Assembly (NCBI GenBank): GCA_964579305.1
Contig: CAZOGY010000001.1
Coordinates: 38,190 to 102,189 of the forward strand
Reading direction: 5' to 3'
DNA from: JBCBWG01 sp964579305
GTDB taxonomy: Bacteria; Pseudomonadota; Alphaproteobacteria; Rhizobiales; Hyphomicrobiaceae
DNA: 64,000 nt
Position 1 is the first letter of the stretch. The number at the start of each line of letters is the position of its first letter. The notes under the pieces were generated by a model that had not been told where the DNA came from, ran no database searches, and saw only the letters and a list, made by a program, of their open reading frames with translations. The position numbers and the translations under genes were made by a program. Below are positions 9,232-17,801 of the stretch, one piece after another.

Positions 9232-9273
9232 GATAAAGATGCTCTATTTCCAACATGATAGAACATCTTTATC
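9232..9273. repeat. 16-bp inverted repeat between convergent genes
   Basis: The left arm GATAAAGATGCTCTAT (9232-9247) and right arm ATAGAACATCTTTATC (9258-9273) are complementary at 15 of 16 positions, with a 10-base spacer. The element is AT-rich against a GC-rich background and lies between the ends of pnkp and the convergent VTT-domain gene. No T-run follows on either strand, so it is not a standard intrinsic terminator. It could stop transcription by another route or be a REP-like element. Confidence 0.6.
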
Positions 9274-9406
9274 CGACCACTTGACCGCTATTGCGGTGTC
9301 GTGTCGTCGGATGATGCTCTCGTCTGCGGTGGACGCGGCGGGGTCTGCCAACGGCGTCGGCGTCGATGCCGGTAGCGGCGGCGTATTGGGGATTTCCGCG
9401 TTGGCG

Positions 9407-10126
9407 TCAGGATGCTGCGGCGTTGCGGGCGCGACGCTGGAGGATCCAACGGGTCAAGAGCGCAAGGCCGACCCAGGCACCGGCCGCTAAGATCAGATAT
9501 CCAATGGCGTCGAGATCGCCGGCGCGGGCGCGTTCGACGACTTTGCCAAGCAGCGCGATCATGGCCGTCTTCGGGATGATGCCGATCGCGGTTCCGGCAA
9601 GGAACGCGGCGTAGGGTGTCGTTGTCAGACCAAGCGCCATGTTGACCACCACAAACGGTGCGGATGGCACGATCCGGACCATCATGGCCGACAAAAAGCC
9701 GTTGCGGCCGATCGCTTCGACAAGCGCCTTCAAGGTCGGGCCCTGACGTTTGCGCAGCCACTGCGTGCCCGCATAGCGCGCCAGCAGGAAGTTGAGCGAG
9801 GCGCTGATCAGCGTCGACAGGTAAGCAAAGACGAAGCCTTTCAGTGGCCCAAAGGCGGCCACGCTGAGCGCGATCAACAGGAATTGCGGCGCACCAATAA
9901 ACGAGCCGGCGGTGAACACAACGATCGCAACCAGCAGCGCCCACGGGCTTTGTGCCGCGCCGCTCAAAGCCAGACCAAGCGCCCCGTTTTCATCGAAGCC
10001 GACGACGCGGCTCATGATCCAGATCACACCGGAGGCGGCCGCGATCGCGCCGAGTACCAGCCCGGCCGTTGTGAGCGCATCGCGGTTGGCAAGCAGGCGG
10101 CGCAATTGCTGGCGCGACTTATCCAT
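9407..10126 (-). CDS. TVP38/TMEM64 (VTT/DedA-like) family membrane protein
   Basis: A 239-residue inner-membrane protein with the VTT-domain core. Visible segments are a first helix (ALTTAGLVLGAIAAASGV), then FTAGSFIGAPQFLLI, LISASLNFLLARYAG, the re-entrant motif VRIVPSAPFVVVNMALG and TAIGIIPKTAMIALLG. The family includes lipid scramblases and flippases such as TMEM41B, and DedA proteins linked to undecaprenyl-phosphate or phospholipid movement; the substrate here is unknown. ATG 10126 is preferred over an upstream frame to 10240. It overlaps the upstream glycosyltransferase gene by 8 bases, so the two are probably translated together. Confidence 0.88.
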   Translation of the reverse strand: MDKSRQQLRRLLANRDALTTAGLVLGAIAAASGVIWIMSRVVGFDENGALGLALSGAAQSPWALLVAIVVFTAGSFIGAPQFLLIALSVAAFGPLKGFVFAYLSTLISASLNFLLARYAGTQWLRKRQGPTLKALVEAIGRNGFLSAMMVRIVPSAPFVVVNMALGLTTTPYAAFLAGTAIGIIPKTAMIALLGKVVERARAGDLDAIGYLILAAGAWVGLALLTRWILQRRARNAAAS

Positions 10127-10946
10127 GCGCCATCTCGGAGTGTGCCGATTTTTCGGCGTCAGCAGTATCCTCGACGATCTCGGGCACGCGGGTGCGGCGC
10201 CGCAACCAACTGACGCCGACCAGATCGTAGAGCCCGACAAGGGCGCGAGAGAGGTTGTTGTATTTTGAGATACCGGCTTGGCGGGCGCGATCGTTCACGG
10301 GGACATAGGCCACCTCGTAGCCATAGGTCAGGAATAGCGCCGGCAAATAGCGGTGCAGGCTTGTGAAAAACGGGATGCGCACGATGACATCGCGCCAGTA
10401 GACCTTAATGCCGCAGCCGGTGTCTGGGCAATTATCGCGCAGGACCCAGTCGCGGATCTTATTGGCTGCCTTGGAGGCGAACCGTTTCGAGCCCTCCGCC
10501 TTGCGGTTGGTGCGCACACCGCCAACCAGCGCGGGCCCGCGCGTTCGCGGCAGCGCGAGCTTTGCCAGCAACTTTGGCAAATCGGCTGGGTCGTTCTGTC
10601 CATCGCCGTCCATTTGCGCAATTACCGGCGCGGTTGCGGCCAGGAAGCCGGTGCGCAGGGCCGTGCTCTGACCGGAGCGAGCCTGGTGGCGGATCAATCG
10701 CAGGCCCGGGTAGTTCCCGGTTGCCATCAAAGCGCGGATTTCATCAGGTGTGGCATCGTCGCTGCCATCATCAACGACGATCACCTCGACCAGTGTCGGG
10801 GCGGCGAGAACGGCGTAGGTCTCTTCCACCAGCCGGCCGATGTTGCCGGCCTCGTTGAGGGCAGGGAGCACCACGCTGACGCGGTGATCGGCAAAGTCCG
10901 CTGGTGGCGGCGTGTTATCTGGCGAGGTGGTCGGCACGGCACTCAC
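10119..10946 (-). CDS. family 2 glycosyltransferase, polyprenyl-phosphate sugar synthase type
   Basis: About 275 residues of a GT-A fold resembling dolichol-phosphate mannosyltransferase/ArnC. Motifs are VSVVLPALNEAGNIG, VIVVDDGSDD, the acceptor/metal motif QMDGDGQNDPADLP and NCPDTGCGIKVYWRDV. It most likely transfers a sugar from a nucleotide sugar to a polyprenyl phosphate on the cytoplasmic face, making the lipid-linked donor for a GT39/GT83 enzyme such as the divergent neighbour. GTG 10946 is chosen because the ATG at 11078 would run 20 bases into the neighbouring coding region and add an odd, Pro/Ala-rich tail. It is followed by the VTT protein with an 8-base overlap. Confidence 0.88.
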   Translation of the reverse strand: MSAVPTTSPDNTPPPADFADHRVSVVLPALNEAGNIGRLVEETYAVLAAPTLVEVIVVDDGSDDATPDEIRALMATGNYPGLRLIRHQARSGQSTALRTGFLAATAPVIAQMDGDGQNDPADLPKLLAKLALPRTRGPALVGGVRTNRKAEGSKRFASKAANKIRDWVLRDNCPDTGCGIKVYWRDVIVRIPFFTSLHRYLPALFLTYGYEVAYVPVNDRARQAGISKYNNLSRALVGLYDLVGVSWLRRRTRVPEIVEDTADAEKSAHSEMAHG

Positions 10947-11058
10947 AATCGCGCTTTTGGGTCCGGCTGGGCTGGTAACAGCCTTTGCCGCGGCGAGACA
11001 ACCGCGTACATCGGCTGGCGCGAATGTGGTGAACACGCGAGGACGCACAGTGACGGTG

Positions 11059-12603
11059 ATGGCTGGTGGAACGCGCATTGCGGGCGCACGGACGTTTCAT
11101 GTCGAGTGGCTTGGCGGCGAGCGGGTCTGGGCCTGGTTCGGCGGGCTTTTGGTTATGACGGCGGCGTTGCTGACCGTTCGCCTGGTCGCGCTGAGCTACA
11201 ATGCAACCGACGTGTTCTTCGACGAGGCACAATACTGGTTCTGGGGCCAGGACTTCGCGTTTGGCTATTTCTCCAAGCCGCCGCTGATCGGCTGGATCAT
11301 TGGTGCAACGACGCAGGTCTGTGGCGATACGGCCTTTTGTTTGCGGCTGGCGTCTCCCATTCTGCATGGGCTCACGGCACTTGGCGTTTTCGCGGTTGGT
11401 CATGTGCTGTACGGGCCGCGGGTTGGGTTCTGGTCCGGCCTCGTCTATGCCACGCTGCCAGCCGTCTGGCTGTCGTCGGGCATTATCTCGACCGACGTGC
11501 CGCTGTTGACATGCTGGGCTGTGGCACTGGCGGCTTTTGCCATGCTGATCAAGCATCCCCCGACGGTCACGGGCCGGTTGTGGTGGCCAGCGATTTTGCT
11601 TGGCGTCGCGTTGGGCGTCGGGCTGAATGCAAAGTATGCGATGGCTTACTTTGTTCTGTGTGCATTGATCTACGGTTTGGCTGTGCCGCAACAACGCTGG
11701 TTCCTGCGCGAGCCCAGGTTCTGGACGGCGATTGTAATCGCGCTGGTGTTGATTGCGCCGAATATCGTTTGGAACCTGCAGAACGGTTTTGCGACGGTTT
11801 CGCACACGGCTGCGAACGCGAAATGGTCAGGATCGCTTGGCAATCCGGCAAAGGCGCTGGAATTTTTTGGCGCGCAGTTCGGCGTGTTCGGACCGATCCT
11901 GTTTGCCGGCTTGTTGATCATTTGCTGGCGCGCGTGGCGGGACGGTCTTCGGGATGCCGATGCGCTATTATTGTCGTTCGCGATCCCGGTGATCCTGATC
12001 GTGACGGTACAGGCGTTCATCTCGCGCGCGCACGCGAATTGGGCGGCCGTCAGCTATGTCGCGGCGCCTGTCCTTGTGACGGCAACGATGATCCGTGATG
12101 CGGACTGGCACTGGTTGCGCGCCTCGCTTGGCCTTCACGTGCTGCTGGGAGCGGGTCTCATTGCGGCGACAACATGGGCTGGCACATTTCAGTTGCCCAA
12201 CGGCACCGATCCGTTTGCACGCACCTTAGGTTGGCGCAAGACGGCCGATTTCGTCGCCGCCATGGTGGCATCTGAAACCTCGGCGGGGCGGGCGCCGGCG
12301 ACGATCCTAACCGAGAATCGGGCCATGGCGGCCGAGCTGATCTATTACATGCGTGGTTCTGCGATCCCGATTACGATTTGGCGTGGCGGGCGTGCACCGC
12401 AAAACCATTATGAACTCGTCGTGCCCTACGCGCCCACGAAGCGCGAGCCGGTGTTGTTTGTGACACGCGGCAGTGAGCTCCCCGAAGGACTTGCGGCGCG
12501 GTTCTCAATCGTCCAAGCGCTGGGTCGTCGCCAGGTGCAACCGGGCTTGGGACAGCCGCGCATGGTGCACTTCTTCCACTTGAGCGGGTTCAAAGGTTTG
12601 TAA
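11059..12603 (+). CDS. GT39/ArnT-like integral membrane glycosyltransferase
   Basis: A 514-residue protein with about ten or more hydrophobic helices. The first external loop carries the signature FFDEAQYWFWGQD...SKPPLIGWIIGATT, typical of PMT/ArnT-type (PF13231) enzymes, where the acidic residue binds the lipid-linked sugar or acts as catalyst. Such enzymes move sugar from polyprenyl phosphate to lipid A, glycans or proteins on the periplasmic side. The divergent GT2 gene (to 10946) could make its donor. ATG 11059 (MAGGTRIAGARTF) is preferred; an upstream frame from 10912 overlaps the GT2 gene. The acceptor cannot be read from sequence. Confidence 0.85.
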   Translation: MAGGTRIAGARTFHVEWLGGERVWAWFGGLLVMTAALLTVRLVALSYNATDVFFDEAQYWFWGQDFAFGYFSKPPLIGWIIGATTQVCGDTAFCLRLASPILHGLTALGVFAVGHVLYGPRVGFWSGLVYATLPAVWLSSGIISTDVPLLTCWAVALAAFAMLIKHPPTVTGRLWWPAILLGVALGVGLNAKYAMAYFVLCALIYGLAVPQQRWFLREPRFWTAIVIALVLIAPNIVWNLQNGFATVSHTAANAKWSGSLGNPAKALEFFGAQFGVFGPILFAGLLIICWRAWRDGLRDADALLLSFAIPVILIVTVQAFISRAHANWAAVSYVAAPVLVTATMIRDADWHWLRASLGLHVLLGAGLIAATTWAGTFQLPNGTDPFARTLGWRKTADFVAAMVASETSAGRAPATILTENRAMAAELIYYMRGSAIPITIWRGGRAPQNHYELVVPYAPTKREPVLFVTRGSELPEGLAARFSIVQALGRRQVQPGLGQPRMVHFFHLSGFKGL

Positions 12604-12742
12604 TCTCACAGCGTTCGGTGTGGATCTCGCACCTGCAGCATGCGTTCATTGATACCAGTACCGCTGGGACACGAATTGATCAGGTGCACCCGTCTGCGAG
12701 ATTGCTCGCGGCGGTTGTGCCTTGAAACGCTGGAGCGCGGAT

Positions 12743-13522
12743 ATGCAACTGAACGATAAAGTCGCCGTCATCACCGGTTCAACATCGGGCATCGGGCTTG
12801 GCATCGCAAAGGCGATGGGCGAGGCGGGCGCGCGCATCGTCATGAACGGACTTGGCAATGCCGATGACAACGCTGAGGCGCTCGCCGACGTGAAAGGCGT
12901 GGCACCGGAGGTTCACTTCAACGGTGCCAACATGATGCGGCCCGACGAAATCGCCAATCTCATCAAGGACGCAAACCAAGTTTTTGGGAAAGTCGATATT
13001 CTCGTCAATAACGCGGGGATCCAGCACGTCGACCCGATTGAAGACTTCCCGCCCGAAAAATGGGACGCAATCCTCGCGATCAACCTCACATCGTCGTTTC
13101 ACACGATCCGATCCGTCGTGCCGGGCATGAAAGAGCGCGGTTGGGGGCGGATCATCAACGTGTGTTCTGCCCACTCGCTGCGTGCCTCACCGCACAAAGC
13201 AGCGTACGTCGCGGCCAAACACGGTCTTGCGGGCCTGACCAAGGTCGTCGCGCTGGAGCTGGCTGAACACGGTGCGACGGCTAACGCCATCTCGCCTGGG
13301 TATGTTTGGACGCCGCTGGTGGAAAAGCAGATCCCGGATGTGGCCCAGTCAGAAGGCGTCAGCGAGGCTGAGGCCAAGAAGATCATTCTGGATAAGCAGG
13401 CGACTGGCGAGTTTGCGACGGTTGAACAGATCGGTGCGCTTGCCGTGTTCCTGGCCAGCGATGCTGCCGCGCAGATCAACGGGGCCAATTACTCAGTTGA
13501 TGGCGGGTGGACAGCGCAATGA
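12743..13522 (+). CDS. bdhA: D-3-hydroxybutyrate dehydrogenase (SDR)
   Basis: A 259-residue short-chain dehydrogenase with TGSTSGIGLGIA (NAD-binding glycine motif), LVNNAGIQHV, NVCSAHS (catalytic Ser) and YVAAKHG (Tyr/Lys). The Gln/His pattern around NAGIQHVDPIEDFP and the C-terminal NYSVDGGWTAQ are characteristic of BdhA. It interconverts D-3-hydroxybutyrate and acetoacetate in the cytoplasm and links to polyhydroxybutyrate turnover. ATG 12743 (MQLNDKVAV) fits the family N-terminus. The stop codon overlaps the start of the following patatin gene (ATGA), indicating coupling. Confidence 0.92.
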   Translation: MQLNDKVAVITGSTSGIGLGIAKAMGEAGARIVMNGLGNADDNAEALADVKGVAPEVHFNGANMMRPDEIANLIKDANQVFGKVDILVNNAGIQHVDPIEDFPPEKWDAILAINLTSSFHTIRSVVPGMKERGWGRIINVCSAHSLRASPHKAAYVAAKHGLAGLTKVVALELAEHGATANAISPGYVWTPLVEKQIPDVAQSEGVSEAEAKKIILDKQATGEFATVEQIGALAVFLASDAAAQINGANYSVDGGWTAQ

Positions 13523-14775
13523 ATGACGCGGCACCAGGGGCGCGAGGCTCGCATATTACCAACGGCAAGGCCGCAGACGGAACCGGCGATACCGTCGATA
13601 GTTCAGGCGGATCAGGATCAGGATCAGGGGCGTTCGATCCAGCGCATCCGTTCGCCTGGCCACGCGATCCGGGCAAAAAGCGCATCGGCCTGGCCCTGCA
13701 AGGGGGCGGCGCCCACGGCGCTTTCACCTGGGGCGTGATCGACAAGATCCTGGAAGACGGCCGCATCGAGATCGATGCCATATCGGGTACCAGCGCCGGC
13801 GCCATGAATGCCGTTGTGCTCGCTGCCGGGCTGGTGCGCGGTGGACCCGACCGGGCACGCGAAGAATTGGCGACGTTCTGGCGCACGGTGAGCGATGACG
13901 CCAAGGTCAGTCCGATCCAGCGTTCACTGCTGGATGTCCTGCTTTCAAACTGGAGTTTGGATTATAACCCAGCGTTAGCGGCGCTTGAGATGCTTTCACG
14001 TGTGGCATCGCCCTATCAGCTCAATCCGCTCAACTGGAATCCATTGCGCGATCTGCTGGCGCGTTCGGTCGATTTCGAAGCTGTTCATGCCTGCAACTGC
14101 ATTGAATTGTATGTCTCGGCCACGAACGTGCACACGGGACGTGCGCGCGTGTTCACGACACATGAGATCGATGCGGATGCGGTGATGGCGTCGGCATGTT
14201 TGCCGTTCCTGTTCCAGGCCGTTGAGATCGATGGGGTGCCGTACTGGGACGGCGGATACATGGGCAATCCCGTCCTGGCTCCGTTCTTTGAACGTGATAC
14301 GTGCACCGATGTCCTGATCGTCCAGGTCAATCCGATTGAGCGGCCGCAGACCCCGCGCACTGCGCGAGAGATCTCGGACCGGGTCAACGAGATCTCGTTC
14401 AATGCACCGCTGTTGCGCGAACTCAAACAGGTTGAGTTCGTCAATGCCTGTTTGCGGCGCGGCGAACTGCAGGGGCTCGGCTATCGCGAAGTGTTCCTGC
14501 ATCGCATCGGCGGTTGCAACGAGCTTCTCAATTACGGCGCATCCACGAAGCTGAACGCGGAGTGGGCTTTTCTCAAGCGATTGCGCGATACAGGACGCGA
14601 GGCGGCAGCACAGTGGCTAGCTGCGCATTTTTCGGAACTTGGTTCGCGATCAACGTTGGACTTTGCAGGTGTACGGCCGCACTTCGCGCCGGAGGATCCT
14701 GTTCCCGACAATGCGCAAGCTGTTCAGGGACGCTGCGAGCCCATCGGGAAGACTGGGCAAACCGCGGGCGCGTGA
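13519..14775 (+). CDS. patatin-like phospholipase family protein
   Basis: A 418-residue protein. After a Gly/Ser-rich head (a GGATCA repeat encodes SGGSGSGSG at about residues 33-41), the patatin core begins at LALQGGGAHGAFTWGV (oxyanion hole). The nucleophile elbow SGTSAGAMNAV (GxSxG) follows, and the catalytic dyad Asp lies in YWDGGYMGNP. It is expected to be a serine lipid acyl hydrolase. It is coupled by ATGA to the hydroxybutyrate dehydrogenase gene, so a role in polyhydroxybutyrate or membrane-lipid turnover is plausible but inferred. No signal peptide is visible. Confidence 0.9.
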   Translation: MNDAAPGARGSHITNGKAADGTGDTVDSSGGSGSGSGAFDPAHPFAWPRDPGKKRIGLALQGGGAHGAFTWGVIDKILEDGRIEIDAISGTSAGAMNAVVLAAGLVRGGPDRAREELATFWRTVSDDAKVSPIQRSLLDVLLSNWSLDYNPALAALEMLSRVASPYQLNPLNWNPLRDLLARSVDFEAVHACNCIELYVSATNVHTGRARVFTTHEIDADAVMASACLPFLFQAVEIDGVPYWDGGYMGNPVLAPFFERDTCTDVLIVQVNPIERPQTPRTAREISDRVNEISFNAPLLRELKQVEFVNACLRRGELQGLGYREVFLHRIGGCNELLNYGASTKLNAEWAFLKRLRDTGREAAAQWLAAHFSELGSRSTLDFAGVRPHFAPEDPVPDNAQAVQGRCEPIGKTGQTAGA

Positions 14776-14848
14776 TCACCGACCGGCGACCCATGGCAGG
14801 GCGGCTCTGTTTGATTTGCATGGGCAGACGAGGCCGCCGGGGCCACCG

Positions 14849-14974
14849 TTACGGATTATACAGCCCCGCAACAATTGCGGAGATCGCCACGAGTGTCAGC
14901 GCTAAAGCGCCGGCGAGTTCGACGGCACGTTTGCGGGGGCGGCCCGCCATCGCCAATCGCGTTCTTTGAAGCAT
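14849..14974 (-). CDS. 41-residue membrane microprotein
   Basis: The product has a basic head (MLQRTRLAMAGRPRKR) followed by one hydrophobic helix (ELAGALALTLVAISAIVAGL) and ends YNP. The start ATG 14974 is preceded by a strong GGAGG Shine-Dalgarno sequence at 7 bases. The positive-inside layout (Arg-rich cytoplasmic end, one membrane segment) fits a small inner-membrane protein. An upstream in-frame start at 15031 has no comparable site. I do not recognise a family. It lies between the patatin gene and another small membrane gene. Confidence 0.55.
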   Translation of the reverse strand: MLQRTRLAMAGRPRKRAVELAGALALTLVAISAIVAGLYNP

Positions 14975-15094
14975 CGCCACGCCTCCATTCTCGATGCGGC
15001 GAACGTGGCGCGGTGCGCATGCTTCAGCCATTACGAATAGTGCCGCGCGGCATATGCGCTCAGATACATGGTGCGGCCTTGCGTTGGCTAAGCG

Positions 15095-15271
15095 CTAAAG
15101 CCCGCGCACGAGTGCCGCCACCGCAAGCAGGCCGTAGGCGCCCAACAGCATCCAGAACGTGGCCTGCTGCAGCATTGGCAGGGCAAGACCCAGTTCGCTC
15201 GCTACGGCCGCCGCCGCGAGCATAAGCGCCAGCAAATACGTGATAAACCCAGGCGGTTTCATGAAACCCAT
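15095..15271 (-). CDS. small two-helix membrane protein, 55-58 residues
   Basis: From ATG 15271 the protein begins MGFMKPPGFITYLLALMLAA; starting at ATG 15262 instead (MKPPGF) gives 55 residues. Two hydrophobic segments follow one another: ITYLLALMLAAAAVASELG and FWMLLGAYGLLAVAALV, ending RGL. The MKPPGFITYLLA head resembles a short conserved hypothetical protein of alphaproteobacteria (from memory, unverified). GGAAGGA lies about 10 bases before ATG 15271, favouring the longer form. The frame is uninterrupted and clearly hydrophobic, so I regard it as real. Function is unknown. Confidence 0.65.
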   Translation of the reverse strand: MGFMKPPGFITYLLALMLAAAAVASELGLALPMLQQATFWMLLGAYGLLAVAALVRGL

Positions 15272-15454
15272 TGGCTGGATGTCCTTCCTTCGCGGTGTGC
15301 CCCGCAGATTTTGCGCTGGGGGATCGCGCCATGGCGCTTTGCTATGATTCCGTGAGCGGCGGCGGATACAAAGGTTATGTCAGGCCGATATCGCGGTGCG
15401 CACAGCGTCTTAGCCTGTCGCGGTTTTGCATCGCCGCTGACCGAGCCCGGCGGC

Positions 15455-15775
15455 TCAGGATTGGCCGTCCAGCCAAACGCCTGTTCCCGTCATCACCACC
15501 TCGATGGCGCCTTCGGTGATCACCGGGTGACTGACGCGGACACCGACGACGGCATCGTAGCCTTGCGCGCGCGCTGACTCGGCAAGCTTTTCCTTGGCGC
15601 GTTCGAGCGTTGCGTCGAGCACCGCCTCGTAGCGGCGCATCTTGCCGCCGAAGGTGTTGGTGATGGCCTCGCGCACGTCCCTGAGGATGTTTGCGCCACT
15701 GACGGCACTGACCGTTATGAGGTCTCCGTGACGGATGGGCGTGTGCCCGAGCGTTTCGGTGGACACGATGCGCAT
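15455..15775 (-). CDS. YbjQ/UPF0145 family heavy-metal-binding-domain protein
   Basis: A 106-residue cytoplasmic protein matching the YbjQ family (DUF74) over its full length. It begins MRIVSTETLGHTPIRHGDLI and contains the family core GANILRDVREAITNTFGG, the helix RRYEAVLDATLERAKEKLAE and ARAQGYDAVVGVRVSH. The family forms pentamers; its biological role is unsettled despite the heavy-metal label. Family length is about 105-110 residues, so it is complete. No operon partner is evident; the next gene on the same strand upstream ends at 15954. Confidence 0.87.
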   Translation of the reverse strand: MRIVSTETLGHTPIRHGDLITVSAVSGANILRDVREAITNTFGGKMRRYEAVLDATLERAKEKLAESARAQGYDAVVGVRVSHPVITEGAIEVVMTGTGVWLDGQS

Positions 15776-15953
15776 GGCTTGCTCCTGGGACAGCGCGGGC
15801 GGGGCGCGGCGCGGTTGGCCGCGCGGGATCGGGACTGGGTGTTCTGGCGGCTTCGATCATTCCAGGTCCACGTGCGTTCACCTGTCATAATCGAGGCTTT
15901 TGCTGGTCGCTGCATCTTTCGGTTCAGGCGATGCCGCCGAAAGGGGATGAGCT

Positions 15954-17801
15954 TCAGGCCGTGGTGCCACTGCCGGTTTGCCCGGCCGCGACGGGGCGGT
16001 TGCGACGCCCGGCGAAGAGCACGCTGCGTAGCATCAAAAGGAGCAACAGCAAGACGATCGCGCCGGTTATGACGAGGATTGGGTGCCGGTCCCACATCAA
16101 GCGCGGGTGGACCCTGCCGTCCCAGGTCGCCTCGATATCCTTGAAAATGCTGTCGATATCGAATGTGCCAGTCTCGCGCAGAAGCATTTCGACGGCATAG
16201 GTCTGATCACGGCTGGCGATAACGGCGTCGCGAACCGAGGACGATGCCAAGCGCTGCATTCTGGCCGGTGCAGCGGAAACCTGCTCAAGCACGTGCTTTT
16301 GGGCTTCGGGTTCCAGGCCGCCAATATAGTCAGAAAGCGCTGACAGTTCGGTTTCCGTCAGGCTCCGGCTCAACAGACGGAGGCGCGCATTATCGAGTTC
16401 GAAAAGGGCATCGCGCGCGCGTTGCGGCAGCGCTGTGAGCCGCAGAATCGCGAGCCGGTCTTGCAGGTTCAGGAGGCGTTGCAGCGTCGTTGCGGAAAAG
16501 TCTTGCGGCTTGGCGCGATTGTGCAAGCCCAGTTCGACCACGCGCGGCAGCCGGTCTGAGGCCAGCGTTGTCCAGTCCATGGCCGTTTTGAGGGATCGGG
16601 TTTCGCGACCAATGCGCAAGCCTTGCGGCGAAAGCGTCTGCACGGCGCGCTGCAAGCGGCCGGTTTCCAGGGCGCTTTCCACGGCCGGATCGCCGCCTTC
16701 GGCCAGGATCAGCGCCACGATTTCATCAAGCTTGGGGAGGTTTTCATCGCCCACAACGTCGAGGTATTTGCGGAATGCTGGTTTGCTTTCGGCCAGATCG
16801 AGGACTTTGTTGTGGGCGCGCTGGAAGTCCTTCCAGATCTTCAAGATTCGCTGCGATGTCTCGCGCGCGATCTGGCGCGTTTGCGCCTTGATCTGCGTCT
16901 CAATCGACTGGGCCAGTTCTTGCTGCACCTTCGCCTTGGTCTGGGGCGATTTCATTTCCTCGGCGATGATGGGCAGCATGCCGTGGCGGAAATCCCAAAT
17001 GTCTTTGGCGATGAGCGCCACCCCGATCCCGCCGGCGACGACAGAGACCAATCGGCTCAGAACCGAACCGACGAGCCGTTGGCCCAGGCGCCCTGCCATG
17101 CGCGCCAATTGACGGCGCACCAGCAGGATCACAGCGCCGGAAATGCCGTAGGCCGATTCCTTCAAGAGTGTTGACGTTTTGACGCCGGCTGCGCCTGCGT
17201 CGCCCTCAACCTCGAACGCGGCACCGGCATCGCGGCTGACACTGCCCGCGACGGTGCTGCCATAGCGATCGCCGAGAAACAGGCGCACGCAGGTTTGGGC
17301 GGGACCGGCCGCATCGGCCGTCGTGATCACGATCGCTGCGCCGATCTGCTCGCCAACGCCGGTCGCCAAACCGGTGATGGCCTGCTTGACGGGCTCTGAC
17401 CGGTAGACGCGCTCGGCGATGGCCGTTGCCAGTTCATTGGCTTTGTCGCGTGAGGCCAAAGACTGGAGCAGGCTGCCCCAACTGCTCTCACTGCGCACGC
17501 TCTCGGTGGCCGCATCAACCCGTTCGTCGATGATCCTGTCGAGATCGCCCTTGCGCCATTCATCGCGAACAACGGCGCCGTAGTCGATCTTTGCCACCCC
17601 ACGCGAAAGCGCTTTGCGGGTGATGCTTTCGATGGCGGCGCGGAACTGATCGTCGCTGGTTGCTTGACAGGCTCGATAGTCGCTTTGCGCCAGGCCTGAG
17701 CTTGCGGGCGTCGCGCCCTGAGCCAGGACCGGGCTTACACTGGCAGCGGCAACCGCCAATGCGGTCACCAGACCGGTTGCTCTGTGCGATGTGGTCGTCA
17801 A
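15954..17801 (-). CDS. hypothetical secreted/membrane protein, 615 residues
   Basis: I do not recognise a family. An N-terminal signal peptide is visible (TGLVTALAVAAASVSPVLAQG, cleavage near residue 29). Hydrophobic segments lie near residues 220-235 (YGISGAVILLVRR) and 247-272 (VLSRLVSVVAGGIGVALIA). The central part (about 290-350) is helical and charged, coiled-coil-like (KVQQELAQSIETQIKAQTRQ). A strong C-terminal helix (HPILVITGAIVLLLLLLML) precedes a short basic tail. The layout suggests a periplasm-facing membrane protein anchored at both ends. It is flanked by the YbjQ-family gene downstream and an empty region upstream. Confidence 0.75.
   Translation of the reverse strand: MTTTSHRATGLVTALAVAAASVSPVLAQGATPASSGLAQSDYRACQATSDDQFRAAIESITRKALSRGVAKIDYGAVVRDEWRKGDLDRIIDERVDAATESVRSESSWGSLLQSLASRDKANELATAIAERVYRSEPVKQAITGLATGVGEQIGAAIVITTADAAGPAQTCVRLFLGDRYGSTVAGSVSRDAGAAFEVEGDAGAAGVKTSTLLKESAYGISGAVILLVRRQLARMAGRLGQRLVGSVLSRLVSVVAGGIGVALIAKDIWDFRHGMLPIIAEEMKSPQTKAKVQQELAQSIETQIKAQTRQIARETSQRILKIWKDFQRAHNKVLDLAESKPAFRKYLDVVGDENLPKLDEIVALILAEGGDPAVESALETGRLQRAVQTLSPQGLRIGRETRSLKTAMDWTTLASDRLPRVVELGLHNRAKPQDFSATTLQRLLNLQDRLAILRLTALPQRARDALFELDNARLRLLSRSLTETELSALSDYIGGLEPEAQKHVLEQVSAAPARMQRLASSSVRDAVIASRDQTYAVEMLLRETGTFDIDSIFKDIEATWDGRVHPRLMWDRHPILVITGAIVLLLLLLMLRSVLFAGRRNRPVAAGQTGSGTTA

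Noticed and set aside
10353..12098. Open frame of 581 residues on the plus strand
   Set aside because: It overlaps the GT2 gene on one strand and the GT39 gene in another frame; Cys/Trp/Arg-rich sequence lacks domain features.
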